Origin: Bog-1181 sp964565765
GTDB lineage: Bacteria > Oederibacteriota > PGYV01 > Palsa-1178
Length of the DNA: 64,000 bases
Direction: 5' to 3'
Assembly (NCBI GenBank): GCA_964565765.1
Contig: CAZMGF010000002.1
Location: forward strand, 33,264 to 97,263
Shown here: one piece after another, positions 1 through 7,958 of the stretch
How positions within the stretch are numbered: position 1 is the stretch's first letter
Layout: every line of letters starts with the position of its first letter
The notes under the pieces: model-generated
The model's database searches: none
What the model was told of the DNA's origin: nothing
What the model saw: the letters and a program-made list of their open reading frames with translations, nothing else
Translations under genes and position numbers: made by a program

Positions 1-1
1 A

Positions 2-385
2 TTTATGGAAGTGGCGCATCTAAAAGAGAGGCTCATTTCAGAGATATCCTCGGGAGAGGCAAGGAGGGTATTTATTGCCAGGGCCCTCGCGCACAACCCG
101 AAGGCTATACTGCTCGACGAACCGACAAATTCCCTTGATATATATGCCATGAGGAAATTCAGGGCCACAATTTCAAGGATTGCCAATAAAGGTGTGACAG
201 TTATAATTTCAACACATACAATGCAGGATATAATACCCGAGATAAAAAAAGTGGTTATGCTTAAGGGTGGCAAAATATATATGTCCGGGAAAATAAAAGA
301 TGTCCTAACCGAAAAAAACCTGACAGGGTTGTTCGGGACTAATGTGAAACTGCGCGAAGAAAAGGGGCATTATATAATTTCCTGA
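2..385 (+). CDS. ABC transporter ATP-binding protein, C-terminal part (cut by window start)
   Basis: Only the second half of an ABC ATPase is present; the frame is already open at base 2, so the Met at base 5 is internal. Visible motifs are a degenerate signature (SSGEARR), Walker B with the catalytic glutamate (AILLDEPTNSLD) and the switch histidine (ISTH). The Walker A half lies outside the window. The family couples ATP hydrolysis to transport at the cytoplasmic membrane; the substrate cannot be told from this fragment. It ends 19 bases before miaB, so the two could be cotranscribed. Confidence 0.85.
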   Translation, partial: FMEVAHLKERLISEISSGEARRVFIARALAHNPKAILLDEPTNSLDIYAMRKFRATISRIANKGVTVIISTHTMQDIIPEIKKVVMLKGGKIYMSGKIKDVLTEKNLTGLFGTNVKLREEKGHYIIS

Positions 386-404
386 AAAACTGGAGATATG
401 CGGA

Positions 405-1679
405 ATGAAAAAAGTTTTTATTAAAACTTTCGGGTGCCAGATGAATGTTTACGATTCCGAGAGGATGGCGGGCGAGCTTGCCGCCGGCGGCTATGAACTT
501 TGCGCCGACGGGAAGGAAGCCGAGTTCGTGATAGTAAACACATGCTCGGTGCGCGCCCATGCCGAGGACAGAGCGACAAGCTACATAGGCGCCGCAGTAA
601 AGGACAAAAAAGTCATAGTTGCGGGCTGCATGGCCGAGCGCATGAAAGAATCCATTATAAAAAAATTCCCGCGCCTTTACGCGGTTGTGGGCACATTTAA
701 TTTTTCCAACATAGCGGAGATTCTGGAGCGGCCCAAAACAAAGTTATTCATTGAAAACGTCAACGAGCGTTATACAAAAAACCTTAAACGCTCCGATAAG
801 GTGCGCGGCTCAATAACCATAATGCAGGGATGCGATAATTTTTGCACTTACTGCATAGTGCCATACGTGCGCGGCAGGGAGAGAAGCAGGGATGCGGCAT
901 CAATCATTCAGGAATTGGAAATAATGGCCGGCCAGGGTTTTAAGGAGGCCCTTTTTCTTGGGCAGAATGTGAATTCATACCTTGACGCCGCATCCGGCGA
1001 TGATTTTGCCGGGCTCCTGAAAAAGGCCGCTGAAGTATCAGGAATTGAGCGGCTGCGGTTCATGACCAGCCATCCCAAGGATTTAAGCGACGATTTGATA
1101 GGGGCTATAGCCGGTATAAATAAGGTTTGCAAGCACATACACCTTCCGCTCCAGTCCGGGTCGGACAGGATATTAAAGGCAATGAACAGAAAATATACAG
1201 CTGAATGGTACAAAAGCAGGGTGGCCAGGATAAGGAGCGCGATGCCGGGCGTATCTGTTACCACGGATATACTTGTGGGATTTCCCGGAGAGACAGAGGC
1301 TGATTTTATGGAGACAGCGGAAATGGCCGAAAAGTGCCGCTTTGACGCGGCTTATATATTCAAATATTCCGTGAGAAAAGGAACGGCCGCGGAAAAACTC
1401 GCCGATGATGTCCCTGAAAAAGAGAAATTAAGGCGGTTAAATTATGTGCTTGAATTGGAGAAAAAAATAGGGGAAGATATTACCAAAAGCCTCATTGGCG
1501 GGGAACTCGAAGTGCTTTTTTACTCTCCGGCAATGAAGGAACCCGGAATGATGGAAGGCACCACCCCGGCCAACAGGAAAGTAATAACCGTTGGAGGGGC
1601 TTCTCTTGCGGGCACCTTAAAAACGGTTAAAATAACAGGCGCAAAAGGCGCGATACTTACTGGAGAAATCCTTAAATGA
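405..1679 (+). CDS. miaB: tRNA-2-methylthio-N6-dimethylallyladenosine synthase MiaB
   Basis: Radical-SAM methylthiotransferase that thiolates i6A37 in tRNAs reading UNN codons. The N-terminal UPF0004 domain carries the three cysteines of the auxiliary [4Fe-4S] cluster (Cys11, Cys47, Cys75). The radical-SAM CxxxCxxC motif is Cys143/Cys147/Cys150 in GCDNFCTYC. A TRAM-like domain occupies roughly residues 360-424. At 424 residues it is somewhat shorter than E. coli MiaB (474) but all core elements are present. Its stop overlaps the next start as ATGA, so it is coupled to the SPOR-domain gene. A MtaB-type paralogue is less likely given the GCQMNVYDSE and NTCSVR motifs. Confidence 0.93.
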   Translation: MKKVFIKTFGCQMNVYDSERMAGELAAGGYELCADGKEAEFVIVNTCSVRAHAEDRATSYIGAAVKDKKVIVAGCMAERMKESIIKKFPRLYAVVGTFNFSNIAEILERPKTKLFIENVNERYTKNLKRSDKVRGSITIMQGCDNFCTYCIVPYVRGRERSRDAASIIQELEIMAGQGFKEALFLGQNVNSYLDAASGDDFAGLLKKAAEVSGIERLRFMTSHPKDLSDDLIGAIAGINKVCKHIHLPLQSGSDRILKAMNRKYTAEWYKSRVARIRSAMPGVSVTTDILVGFPGETEADFMETAEMAEKCRFDAAYIFKYSVRKGTAAEKLADDVPEKEKLRRLNYVLELEKKIGEDITKSLIGGELEVLFYSPAMKEPGMMEGTTPANRKVITVGGASLAGTLKTVKITGAKGAILTGEILK

Positions 1680-2707
1680 AAAAAATCGGCTTGTTTTTAA
1701 TTCCGCTATTTTTTGCGGTTTCATTTTTATCGGCTTCTTACCACTCCAACATGACGGAGGAAGAGGCTTTTATTGACGCAAACGCCTCCTTTGACAAACA
1801 GGATTTTGACGCGGCACGCAAAAGCTACAGCGATTTTACGGACAAATTCCCCCTGTCAAAGCACAGGGCAGAGGCTCTAATAAGGCTCGCGGAAATGGCA
1901 CCGACAATTGAAGAAGCCGCCAAAATTTACAGCAGCGTGATTGCCGATTACGCCGGCGCTGAACCCGAGGCCCTGGCACAGGCAGCCCTTGGAAAGCTGT
2001 ATTACGCCTCGGGAGATTACACAAAAGCCAGGGGGTATTTTGATACAATTATCCGGAAATTTTCCGAAGCAACTCCGGCCGGGGAATCATATTATTACAT
2101 GGCGCTTTGCATGTACGCCTCAAAGGACTATGACTCTATTGACGGAATAATTGACGCTTTCGGAAAAAAGAATTTTCCGGCATATAAAAACAGGATGCAG
2201 CTTGTGCGGGCTGATTCTATTTACGCAAGGGAAAAGTATTCCGACGCGGCCGCCGCCTACAAACAGGTAATTGACGCGGCAGACCCGAAAGAAAAAAATA
2301 TTTATATGCCCGCTGTATATTTTAAGCTCAGCGATTCCCTTAAAAAAAGCGGGGACACCAAAGGCGCGGATATTGTTTTTTCCGACCTTAAAAACAAATT
2401 TCCCGCTTCCATAGAAGCAAAGGGGCTGACCGTCGAGGCTCTGACCGTTGCATCTCCACCGGCGGAAAAACCGGCGACGGGGATATTTTACAGCGTACAG
2501 GTGGGCGCATACACGAATAAAAAATTCTGCGATTACTGGGAGAAGAAACTGAATAAAGACAATTTTGAGGCCAGTGTAAAAAAAGATGGAAACCTTTTTA
2601 AGCTTTCTGCCGGAAAATTTGGATCAAAACAGGAAGCACAGAAACTTAAGGATGAACTTTTAGTGAAGGAAAAGATAAAGGGATACATAATTAAAATCGC
2701 TGAATGA
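1676..2707 (+). CDS. Exported TPR protein with C-terminal SPOR domain
   Basis: An N-terminal signal peptide of about 20 residues ends near FLSA. It is followed by tetratricopeptide-like helices (about residues 30-255, patterned like YbgF/BamD repeats: FDKQDFDAARKSYSDFTDKF). Residues 270-343 form a SPOR domain (FYSVQVGAY...). SPOR domains bind denuded peptidoglycan glycans, usually at division septa, so a periplasmic role in envelope assembly is likely; the exact function is unknown. The start overlaps the miaB stop by 4 bases, preceded by GGAGA. Confidence 0.8.
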   Translation: MKKIGLFLIPLFFAVSFLSASYHSNMTEEEAFIDANASFDKQDFDAARKSYSDFTDKFPLSKHRAEALIRLAEMAPTIEEAAKIYSSVIADYAGAEPEALAQAALGKLYYASGDYTKARGYFDTIIRKFSEATPAGESYYYMALCMYASKDYDSIDGIIDAFGKKNFPAYKNRMQLVRADSIYAREKYSDAAAAYKQVIDAADPKEKNIYMPAVYFKLSDSLKKSGDTKGADIVFSDLKNKFPASIEAKGLTVEALTVASPPAEKPATGIFYSVQVGAYTNKKFCDYWEKKLNKDNFEASVKKDGNLFKLSAGKFGSKQEAQKLKDELLVKEKIKGYIIKIAE

Positions 2708-2723
2708 CAACACGGAGGCATAT

Positions 2724-3290
2724 GTGAAGGATATATTTTCCGTCTGGGGAAAAACAAGGCAGATAGTTTTAATAGCCATAACAGCGGCCATTTACGCCGG
2801 CGCGCTCATACCATTTAAGGCCATCCAGATAATTCCGGGCTTAACAGAGCTAAGGCCGGCCTCTGTTTTTCCCGTGATATTCGGCATCATGTTCGGCCCG
2901 GCCGCGGCGTGGGGCTCTGCAATCGGAAATCTGATAGCGGATTTTTTTGGAATGCTTTCACCGGCATCTGCCTTCGGGTTCCTGGGAAACTTTCTTTACG
3001 CATATATCCCTTTCCTGATATGGAGGGCCCTTATAAAGGAAGAAGTTACAATGAATTTGAAACAGATACTTGTCTTTATTCTTGCCTGCCTTGCGGCCAG
3101 CGCTGCCTGCGCGCTCACCGTGGCCGGCGGCGCGTCGCTTTTTAAACTTGCGCCATTTAAGGTGCTTCTGGTGATTATATTCGTGAATAATTTCCTGATG
3201 TCGTCGGTGCTCGGCATAATATTAATGAAACTCCTTTATAAAAGGCTGGAAAAAACAGGGCTGATGTACGACAACAAACAGCAGGCCTGA
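2724..3290 (+). CDS. ECF transporter S component (substrate-binding membrane subunit)
   Basis: Hydrophobic 188-residue protein with about five to six predicted membrane helices. A conserved-looking loop (IIPGLTELRPASVFPV, then GNLIADFFG) resembles S components of the QueT-like type. It starts with GTG at 2724 behind GGAGG (2714-2718); the ATG two bases upstream hits a stop at once. The fused ATPase and the T component follow directly, so this subunit should give the transporter its substrate specificity. The substrate is not determined: a vitamin or queuosine precursor are options (queE lies 36 kb away), but nothing local decides it. Confidence 0.75.
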   Translation: MKDIFSVWGKTRQIVLIAITAAIYAGALIPFKAIQIIPGLTELRPASVFPVIFGIMFGPAAAWGSAIGNLIADFFGMLSPASAFGFLGNFLYAYIPFLIWRALIKEEVTMNLKQILVFILACLAASAACALTVAGGASLFKLAPFKVLLVIIFVNNFLMSSVLGIILMKLLYKRLEKTGLMYDNKQQA

Positions 3291-3295
3291 TATTA

Positions 3296-4936
3296 ATGAT
3301 AGAAATCAGCGGACTTAAATACCGGTACAAAAAAGAACTGCCGGAAGTACTCAAAAGTATAAACCTTTCAATCAACCCGGGTGAAAAAATATTAATTGCC
3401 GGAAAAAACGGCGCCGGGAAAACAACCCTTTCAAAAATTCTGTCCGGCATTATACCATTACTCGACAAACGCGGAGAGCTTGAGGGGCAATATATGTACG
3501 GCGGTGATGAAGTTTTTAACCTCAAATATGCCGATCTTAAGGGGAAAATGGCACTTTTATTCCAGGACTTTGAGGGGCAGATAGTCTCCACATCAGTAAG
3601 GGAAGAGCTCATCTTTTACCCGATGAACCTTGGAAAGTTTTACAGGGAATCAACAGGGAGGGCGGAAAACCTCGCGGAGCAGTTCGGGATGCTGCCTCTT
3701 TTTGACAGGAGCATCAGCAGCCTCTCGGGCGGGGAAAAGCAAAAGACCGCTATTCTTTCACTGCTTTCCGCCTCGCCGGAAATACTAATCCTTGACGAAC
3801 CTATGACCGATCTTGACCCTTTTTCCCAGGATATGATACTTGAAATGATAAAGGGGTACAGGGGAACCCTTATAGTATTTGAGCAGTCAGTGGATTTCTA
3901 CGCCTGTTTTGATAGGATAATAGTTATGAATGACGGCCTTATAATTTCAGACGCGGGAAAGGAAACAGCAGGGGATATTAAAATGCTTGAAGGGGCGGGA
4001 ATCGGCGCGCCGGAAGTTTTCAGGGCCGCAGGCGGTTATTTTCCTTCCATGAAGCAGGCGTGCGCCGGGATAAAAAAGGACTTTGAGTTTGACGCAGATA
4101 AATATTCAACAGCCAGCGCAGTAAGGAATAAGGACGTACCAGCAGTGATACAGGTTAAAAATCTTTCATTTATATATCCGGGGTCGCGCGAAGAGGTTCT
4201 TTCTGATGTGAGCTTTGAAATAAAAAAAGGGGAATTTCTCGCGGTTGTAGGCGCCAACGGCTCTGGCAAAACAACACTTATGAAAATACTGGCGGGAATT
4301 TACAAAGATTTTCAGCATGGCGAGATATTTTACGCGGGAACTTCAATAAAAAAGCGTGGTGTCCAGGGGCAGGTTGGCTATGTTTACCAGAATCCGGACA
4401 ACCAGATATTTGCCGAAACTGTTTTTGACGAGATAGCCTTCGCCATGAAGATGAAAGGCGCGGCTGAATCTAAGGTAAAATCCAGGGTGGGCGCAATTAT
4501 GGAAATATTCGGCCTGACAGACAAATCAGAAGCGGATCCTTTTTCATTGCCTAAAGGGGACAGGCAGAAAATAGCATGCGCCTCGGTGCTTGTATCCGAA
4601 CCCGATGTGATTATACTCGATGAACCCACAACCGGGCTAGACTATCTTTCATACAGGGGGCTTATGGATATAATAGAGGAACTCAACTCAAAGGGAAAGA
4701 CAATTATAACAATCACCCATTCAATGGAGGCTGCGGCTTCATACGGGGAGAGGATACTCGCGCTTGCGGGCGGCAAAATTGTTTTTATGGGGGACAAGAG
4801 GGAGTTTTTCAGCGGAAACTTCCATACAAAAGCCGCCAGTGTAAGGCCCACGGAATTAATGGAGGCTTCACTGGAACTGAACAACAGGCTCATCCTTAAC
4901 AGCAGGGAATTTTCAAAATGCTGGAGGAAAAAATGA
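3296..4936 (+). CDS. ECF transporter ATPase, two ABC domains fused (EcfA-A')
   Basis: One 546-residue chain with two ABC domains, replacing the usual EcfA1/EcfA2 heterodimer. Domain 1: Walker A about residues 36-44, Q-loop near Q90, signature LSGGEKQ at 143-149, Walker B ILILDEP at 163-169. Domain 2: Walker A 319-327, degenerate signature LPKGD near 418-422 as is common in EcfA proteins, Walker B VIILDEPTTGLD near 438-449, and switch His in ITHS. In domain 1 the switch position reads VFEQS, so the usual His appears to be Gln. It lies between the S and T genes and ends in an ATGA overlap with ecfT. Confidence 0.9.
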   Translation: MIEISGLKYRYKKELPEVLKSINLSINPGEKILIAGKNGAGKTTLSKILSGIIPLLDKRGELEGQYMYGGDEVFNLKYADLKGKMALLFQDFEGQIVSTSVREELIFYPMNLGKFYRESTGRAENLAEQFGMLPLFDRSISSLSGGEKQKTAILSLLSASPEILILDEPMTDLDPFSQDMILEMIKGYRGTLIVFEQSVDFYACFDRIIVMNDGLIISDAGKETAGDIKMLEGAGIGAPEVFRAAGGYFPSMKQACAGIKKDFEFDADKYSTASAVRNKDVPAVIQVKNLSFIYPGSREEVLSDVSFEIKKGEFLAVVGANGSGKTTLMKILAGIYKDFQHGEIFYAGTSIKKRGVQGQVGYVYQNPDNQIFAETVFDEIAFAMKMKGAAESKVKSRVGAIMEIFGLTDKSEADPFSLPKGDRQKIACASVLVSEPDVIILDEPTTGLDYLSYRGLMDIIEELNSKGKTIITITHSMEAAASYGERILALAGGKIVFMGDKREFFSGNFHTKAASVRPTELMEASLELNNRLILNSREFSKCWRKK

Positions 4937-5694
4937 GCCTCTTTTTTTATAAAAAACAGGAGACCTTCATTCACAGGCTCGACCCCAGGGCAAAGATAAT
5001 ATCGCTAATACTCCTTTTTGCCATAGCAGCGGCAACGCGCCTGGTTTATCTTCAGCTCATACTTACAGCCGGCCTGCTGGCACTTTTCTTCGCCTCGCAG
5101 AGCCTTGAACCGCTGCGGCGCATGGCAGCGCTGTTTTTAACCATAGCATTTATGACGTTCACACTCTGGATATTTTTTTATGAAGGTAGCGTGAAGATTT
5201 TTTCAGCCGGTCCAATTGTAATATACAAAGGGGCCGTTTATTTCGCTGTTATTTCAGCATTAAGGTTCATAAACCTGCTTCTATCAGGGCTGCTTTACCT
5301 TTCCACCGCATCACTTGAGGATCTCTCTGATTCAATGGTGCTTTTTGGTGTGCCATACAGGGTGGCCTTCACATTTTCGCTTTCTTTCAGGCTGGTATCG
5401 GTATTTGCCTCCACAGGTTCGGCGATTGTGGAGGCGCAGAAGGTGAGGGGCAACGACCCGGAAAAAGGGGGGCTTTTTGCAAGGATAAAATCATACGCGC
5501 CGCTGCTGGTGCCGCTTATTATAAACGGGGTTAAAAAGGCGGAGATACTGACCCTTGCGCTGGAGTCAAAGGGGTTTGCGCCGGATAATAAGATAAACCT
5601 GACGGGCAAACATTCCATGAAGCCATACGACATAATGGTAATCTGCCTGATGTTCGCTCTTACAACGGCTGCCATAGCGGCAAGGTTCGCGTAA
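4933..5694 (+). CDS. ECF transporter T component (EcfT)
   Basis: Integral membrane coupling subunit (about 253 residues, COG0619 type) that links the S component to the ATPases. It begins MSLFFYKKQETFIHRLDPRAKI, and the LDPR-x-K motif near the N terminus is a family hallmark; hydrophobic helices and the coupling region with VEAQKVRG follow. I place the start at ATG 4933: GGAGG at 4923-4927 is correctly spaced and the codon overlaps the ATPase stop as ATGA. An in-frame ATG at 4918 would add five residues but has no good ribosome site. It is the last gene of the transporter operon. Confidence 0.88.
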   Translation: MSLFFYKKQETFIHRLDPRAKIISLILLFAIAAATRLVYLQLILTAGLLALFFASQSLEPLRRMAALFLTIAFMTFTLWIFFYEGSVKIFSAGPIVIYKGAVYFAVISALRFINLLLSGLLYLSTASLEDLSDSMVLFGVPYRVAFTFSLSFRLVSVFASTGSAIVEAQKVRGNDPEKGGLFARIKSYAPLLVPLIINGVKKAEILTLALESKGFAPDNKINLTGKHSMKPYDIMVICLMFALTTAAIAARFA

Positions 5695-5708
5695 TTTTTG
5701 GATATTTG

Positions 5709-5796
5709 TTGGGGACATATGAGCCTTTTTCCGGGTAGCTGCGGCTAAATTTAAAAGATGGCCGCAGGGCCCTCCAAAAGTCTCATATGTCCCCAA
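5709..5796. repeat. Palindromic element with nested inverted repeats
   Basis: TTGGGGACATATGAG at 5709-5723 is repeated exactly in inverted orientation (CTCATATGTCCCCAA) at 5782-5796. Inside lies a second inverted pair, CTGCGGC at 5739-5745 and GCCGCAG at 5761-5767. The outer arms resemble sequence seen around REP-type elements mobilised by IS200-like (RAYT) transposases. That family link is from memory; no transposase is present here. Confidence 0.65.
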
Positions 5797-5815
5797 CCTA
5801 AAAGTTTCCGTCCTC

Positions 5816-5888
5816 AAAAAAAGCCCCGCCTGCCATTATTCATTCAGTGCATGGACCCCTGTAGGGGCGGCCTTATATGGCCGCCCGA
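5816..5888. repeat. Partial copy of the dispersed intergenic repeat
   Basis: The tail word (AAAAGCCCCGCCTGCCAT ... GTGCATGG) and the head word (CTGTAGGGGCGGCC...GGCCGCCC hairpin) of the roughly 210-base repeat at 14699-14906 and 60784-60992 both occur here. They are in tail-then-head order, as if two copies met and the middle was lost. Confidence 0.55.
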
Positions 5889-6202
5889 AAGAACCGTAGA
5901 GCCGCTGCCCATGTCCGTTTAAGCTTCAGCGAAAACGGATTGCTGCGGCTAAAGCCTGGCATGCAATGCATGCTTCCGGCTCTGACCTGGTTTTGCATGG
6001 CGGACGGAAATTTTTCCGGCACGTCGTCTGAATTTCAGGTATAAATAGTTATTTCGGAGGCTGGTTCTTATACCCATTAAAATTCATATCAATAAAAACT
6101 CCTAAAAGCAAGGTGTGGGGGTAATCAGGTCCTGATTCATGATTCAATGAATGAATTTCAATTTACCGCAGGGACTTCGCGGCGTCAAAAATAAGAAAAA
6201 AT

Positions 6203-6231
6203 TTGACAATACAACAAATTTGTTGTAAACT
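6203..6231 (+). promoter_or_regulatory. Promoter with embedded operator palindrome for the HigBA-like pair
   Basis: The -35 TTGACA (6203-6208) and -10 TAAACT (6226-6231) are separated by 17 bases. Between them is a perfect 16-base palindrome, ACAACAAATTTGTTGT (6211-6226), touching the -10. This is a natural binding site for the dimeric HTH antitoxin and predicts autorepression. Confidence 0.75.
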
Positions 6232-6249
6232 ATATTTAATTAAGGCGGG

Positions 6250-6630
6250 GTGGGGGTAGTGAAAATAGAAACATTTAAAGTGACGTTTTATACAAAATGC
6301 GGAAAAAGCCCGGTAATTAAATTTTTGTCAGAGATGAACAATGATACACGGATAAAAGTTTTTCAATATATTGAAAAGCTTAAACAGCACGGAAATATGT
6401 TGAGAGAGCCTTTTTCAAAAAAAATTGGCAGTATAAAAGGGCTGTTTGAATTGTGTGTTGAATATAACAATAATGAGTACAGATTCTTTTATTTTTTTAA
6501 GCCCGGAAGGGAAGCGGTCATTGTACACGCAATACAAAAGAAAAGGCAAAAGACAGACTCCGGAGAATTAAATACGGCGGCTATACGAATGAAAGAAATA
6601 CAAAAACAAGGAAGCGGTGACAGGAAATGA
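6250..6630 (+). CDS. RelE/HigB-family toxin (Gp49-like)
   Basis: A 126-residue protein with the pattern of Gp49-like/HigB RelE-fold mRNA interferases: KVTFYTKCGKSPVIKFL, later KIGSIKGLFELCVEYNNNEYRFFYFF. These toxins cleave mRNA in or near the ribosome. A GTG start at 6250 is given; GTG 6259 (VKIETFKV, after GGGG) is equally possible. The stop overlaps the downstream antitoxin start as ATGA, the toxin-first order typical of HigBA. The C-terminal 30 residues are polar and probably flexible. Confidence 0.78.
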   Translation: MGVVKIETFKVTFYTKCGKSPVIKFLSEMNNDTRIKVFQYIEKLKQHGNMLREPFSKKIGSIKGLFELCVEYNNNEYRFFYFFKPGREAVIVHAIQKKRQKTDSGELNTAAIRMKEIQKQGSGDRK

Positions 6631-6929
6631 AAAAAAAGAAGAGCGTTACTGCTGAATCAAAAGAATATGAACGCCTTAAAAGAAAAACACTTGCTTCACC
6701 GGGCGCACGGGAAAAATTTGACAGGGGCGTGGCGCTTATGGAGCTTGCCATTCAGATTTCAAAAGAGAGAAACAACAGACACCTGACACAAAAACAGCTT
6801 GCTGAAAAGGCAATGATGAAGCAGCAGGAAATAGCGCGAATTGAAAACGCAAAGCACAGCCCGACATATGACACTCTTTTGAAAGTGGCCCACGGGCTGG
6901 GGAAAGAACTGCACATTGAATTTCGGTAA
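6627..6929 (+). CDS. HigA-like antitoxin, XRE-family helix-turn-helix
   Basis: A 100-residue protein with a Cro/C1-type helix-turn-helix in its C-terminal half (LTQKQLAEKAMMKQQEIARIENAKHSPTYDTLLKVAHGL). It should neutralise the upstream toxin and repress the shared promoter, most likely through the palindrome at 6211-6226. Its start overlaps the toxin stop by 4 bases. A short spacer without a gene follows. Confidence 0.82.
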   Translation: MKKKKSVTAESKEYERLKRKTLASPGAREKFDRGVALMELAIQISKERNNRHLTQKQLAEKAMMKQQEIARIENAKHSPTYDTLLKVAHGLGKELHIEFR

Positions 6930-7063
6930 ATGAAAGGAACTTGCAAAATGAAACTGGCAAAAAAGCAAATAACTTTTGCAAAAACAGGCCGGACAAAAGA
7001 AGACAAAGAAAAAAATATGTACGTGTTTTTATGTTTTTAATGTCTTTATAAACCTGCTTGTAG

Positions 7064-7069
7064 TATAAT
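7064..7069 (+). promoter_or_regulatory. Probable -10 box for the MORN-like gene
   Basis: A perfect TATAAT lies 27 bases before the start codon at 7096, with GGAGG between. No good -35 is seen at the right distance (TGTCTT at 7041). Confidence 0.45.
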
Positions 7070-7095
7070 AAGGTATTACAGTTTAGGAGGTATTT

Positions 7096-7776
7096 ATGGC
7101 CGAAAAAGAACCCGCGAGAAAAATAAACGCTGTCATGACCCAGAAAACATCCATCCTTGGCACCGACAAGGAAGGCAACACCACATATAAACTCAGTTTT
7201 TTTATGGAGGATAAGGCGGTTAAGACAAAATCCGGAATGGAAGTTTACGCCATTGAAGTTCTTAATAAGGACGGCGTCTTAAAACGCTACGAGCTTTTCG
7301 GGGATATTCCGGACGGTGATGTTTATGAATATTATGAGACAGGACAGATAATGGTGGAAAAACATTATGTCAACAGCCTTAAAAACGGCCAGTACAAGCT
7401 TTATTACCCGTCAGGCTCTGTGTGGAAGGACGGCAAGTTCACCAATGACCAGATGATAAGGCTGAAAACATTCGCTGAAAACGGCAAACTGCTTGTGGAT
7501 AAGATATTTTCCGAAATGGTTTCAATAACAACCGGAGAGACCGAGGTTTTTTACAAGAGCGGAAGGGAAATAGCAAGATGGCTCCACGCTGCCGACGGCT
7601 CAATAAAAAAATACGGAGAGACCATAGACGGCGTGGTGCAGTATTATCTGGATAAGACATTAAAGGAAGAACACATATATGACGACGGATACCTGATTAC
7701 AATTAAAACTTACAATAAAAAAGGGCAGGTCCTGAGGGAACGCTCTTTTGTAAAAGGGGAGGGGCCGGAAAAATAA
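7096..7776 (+). CDS. MORN_2/YwqK-like repeat protein
   Basis: A 226-residue protein without signal peptide. It contains repeated beta-hairpin units of the MORN_2/YwqK type, e.g. DGDVYEYYETGQIMVEKHYV and NGQYKLYYPSGSVWKDGKF, with later degenerate copies (GVVQYYLDKTLKEEHIYDDG). Such proteins are often annotated as YwqK-type antitoxins, but function is generally unproven and no YwqJ-type toxin is adjacent. It has a clear AGGAGG ribosome site and its own -10. The TPP riboswitch begins within a few bases of its stop, so it is likely a separate unit from the next gene. Confidence 0.65.
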   Translation: MAEKEPARKINAVMTQKTSILGTDKEGNTTYKLSFFMEDKAVKTKSGMEVYAIEVLNKDGVLKRYELFGDIPDGDVYEYYETGQIMVEKHYVNSLKNGQYKLYYPSGSVWKDGKFTNDQMIRLKTFAENGKLLVDKIFSEMVSITTGETEVFYKSGREIARWLHAADGSIKKYGETIDGVVQYYLDKTLKEEHIYDDGYLITIKTYNKKGQVLRERSFVKGEGPEK

Positions 7777-7780
7777 AAAG

Positions 7781-7875
7781 CAACAGCGGGGTGGCGGCGC
7801 TTAAAAAAAGCGCGGTCTGAGATTATACCCGAAGAACCTGATCCGGGTAATGCCGGCGTAGGAAAAATAAAGCAT
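7781..7875 (+). promoter_or_regulatory. TPP (THI-box) riboswitch aptamer
   Basis: The conserved THI-box words are present in order: GCGGGGTGGCGGCGC (7786-7800), CTGAGATTATACCC (7817-7830), AACCTGATCCGGGTAATGCC (7835-7854) and GGCGTAGGAAA (7855-7865). This matches the TPP-binding core (CTGAGA...ACCTGATC...GGxTAATGCCxGCGTAGG). It lies 84 bases before the AIR-synthase-family gene, with a terminator between them, so it should act as a transcriptional OFF switch when thiamine pyrophosphate is plentiful. Confidence 0.9.
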
Positions 7876-7897
7876 TTTATAATGCGGACCAAACTGC

Positions 7898-7935
7898 GCC
7901 TTCAACCCGGTATATTTAAGGGAAGAAGGCTTTTT
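7898..7935 (+). terminator. Intrinsic terminator of the TPP riboswitch
   Basis: The stem GCCTTC (7898-7903)/GAAGGC (7925-7930) continues, after an AA/AA internal loop, with CCC/GGG. It is followed directly by TTTTT (7931-7935). It sits between the aptamer and the ribosome site AGGAGG (7946-7951), the expected place for riboswitch-controlled termination. Confidence 0.8.
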
Positions 7936-7958
7936 AAATTATATTAGGAGGATTTACA

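Larger units (their letters stand above)
5695..6249. other. Gene-free repeat-rich intergenic region
   Basis: About 555 bases with no convincing gene. It holds a palindromic element (5709-5796), a partial copy of the dispersed repeat (5816-5888), further short GC-rich inverted repeats around 5895-6030, and the promoter/operator of the toxin-antitoxin pair at its right end (6203-6231). Several TGCGGCTAAA-type words recur inside it. Confidence 0.7.

Noticed and set aside
6949..7040. 30-codon open frame after the HigA-like gene
   Set aside because: Very short, Lys-rich, unrelated to any neighbour; the preceding AAAGGA alone is not enough support.
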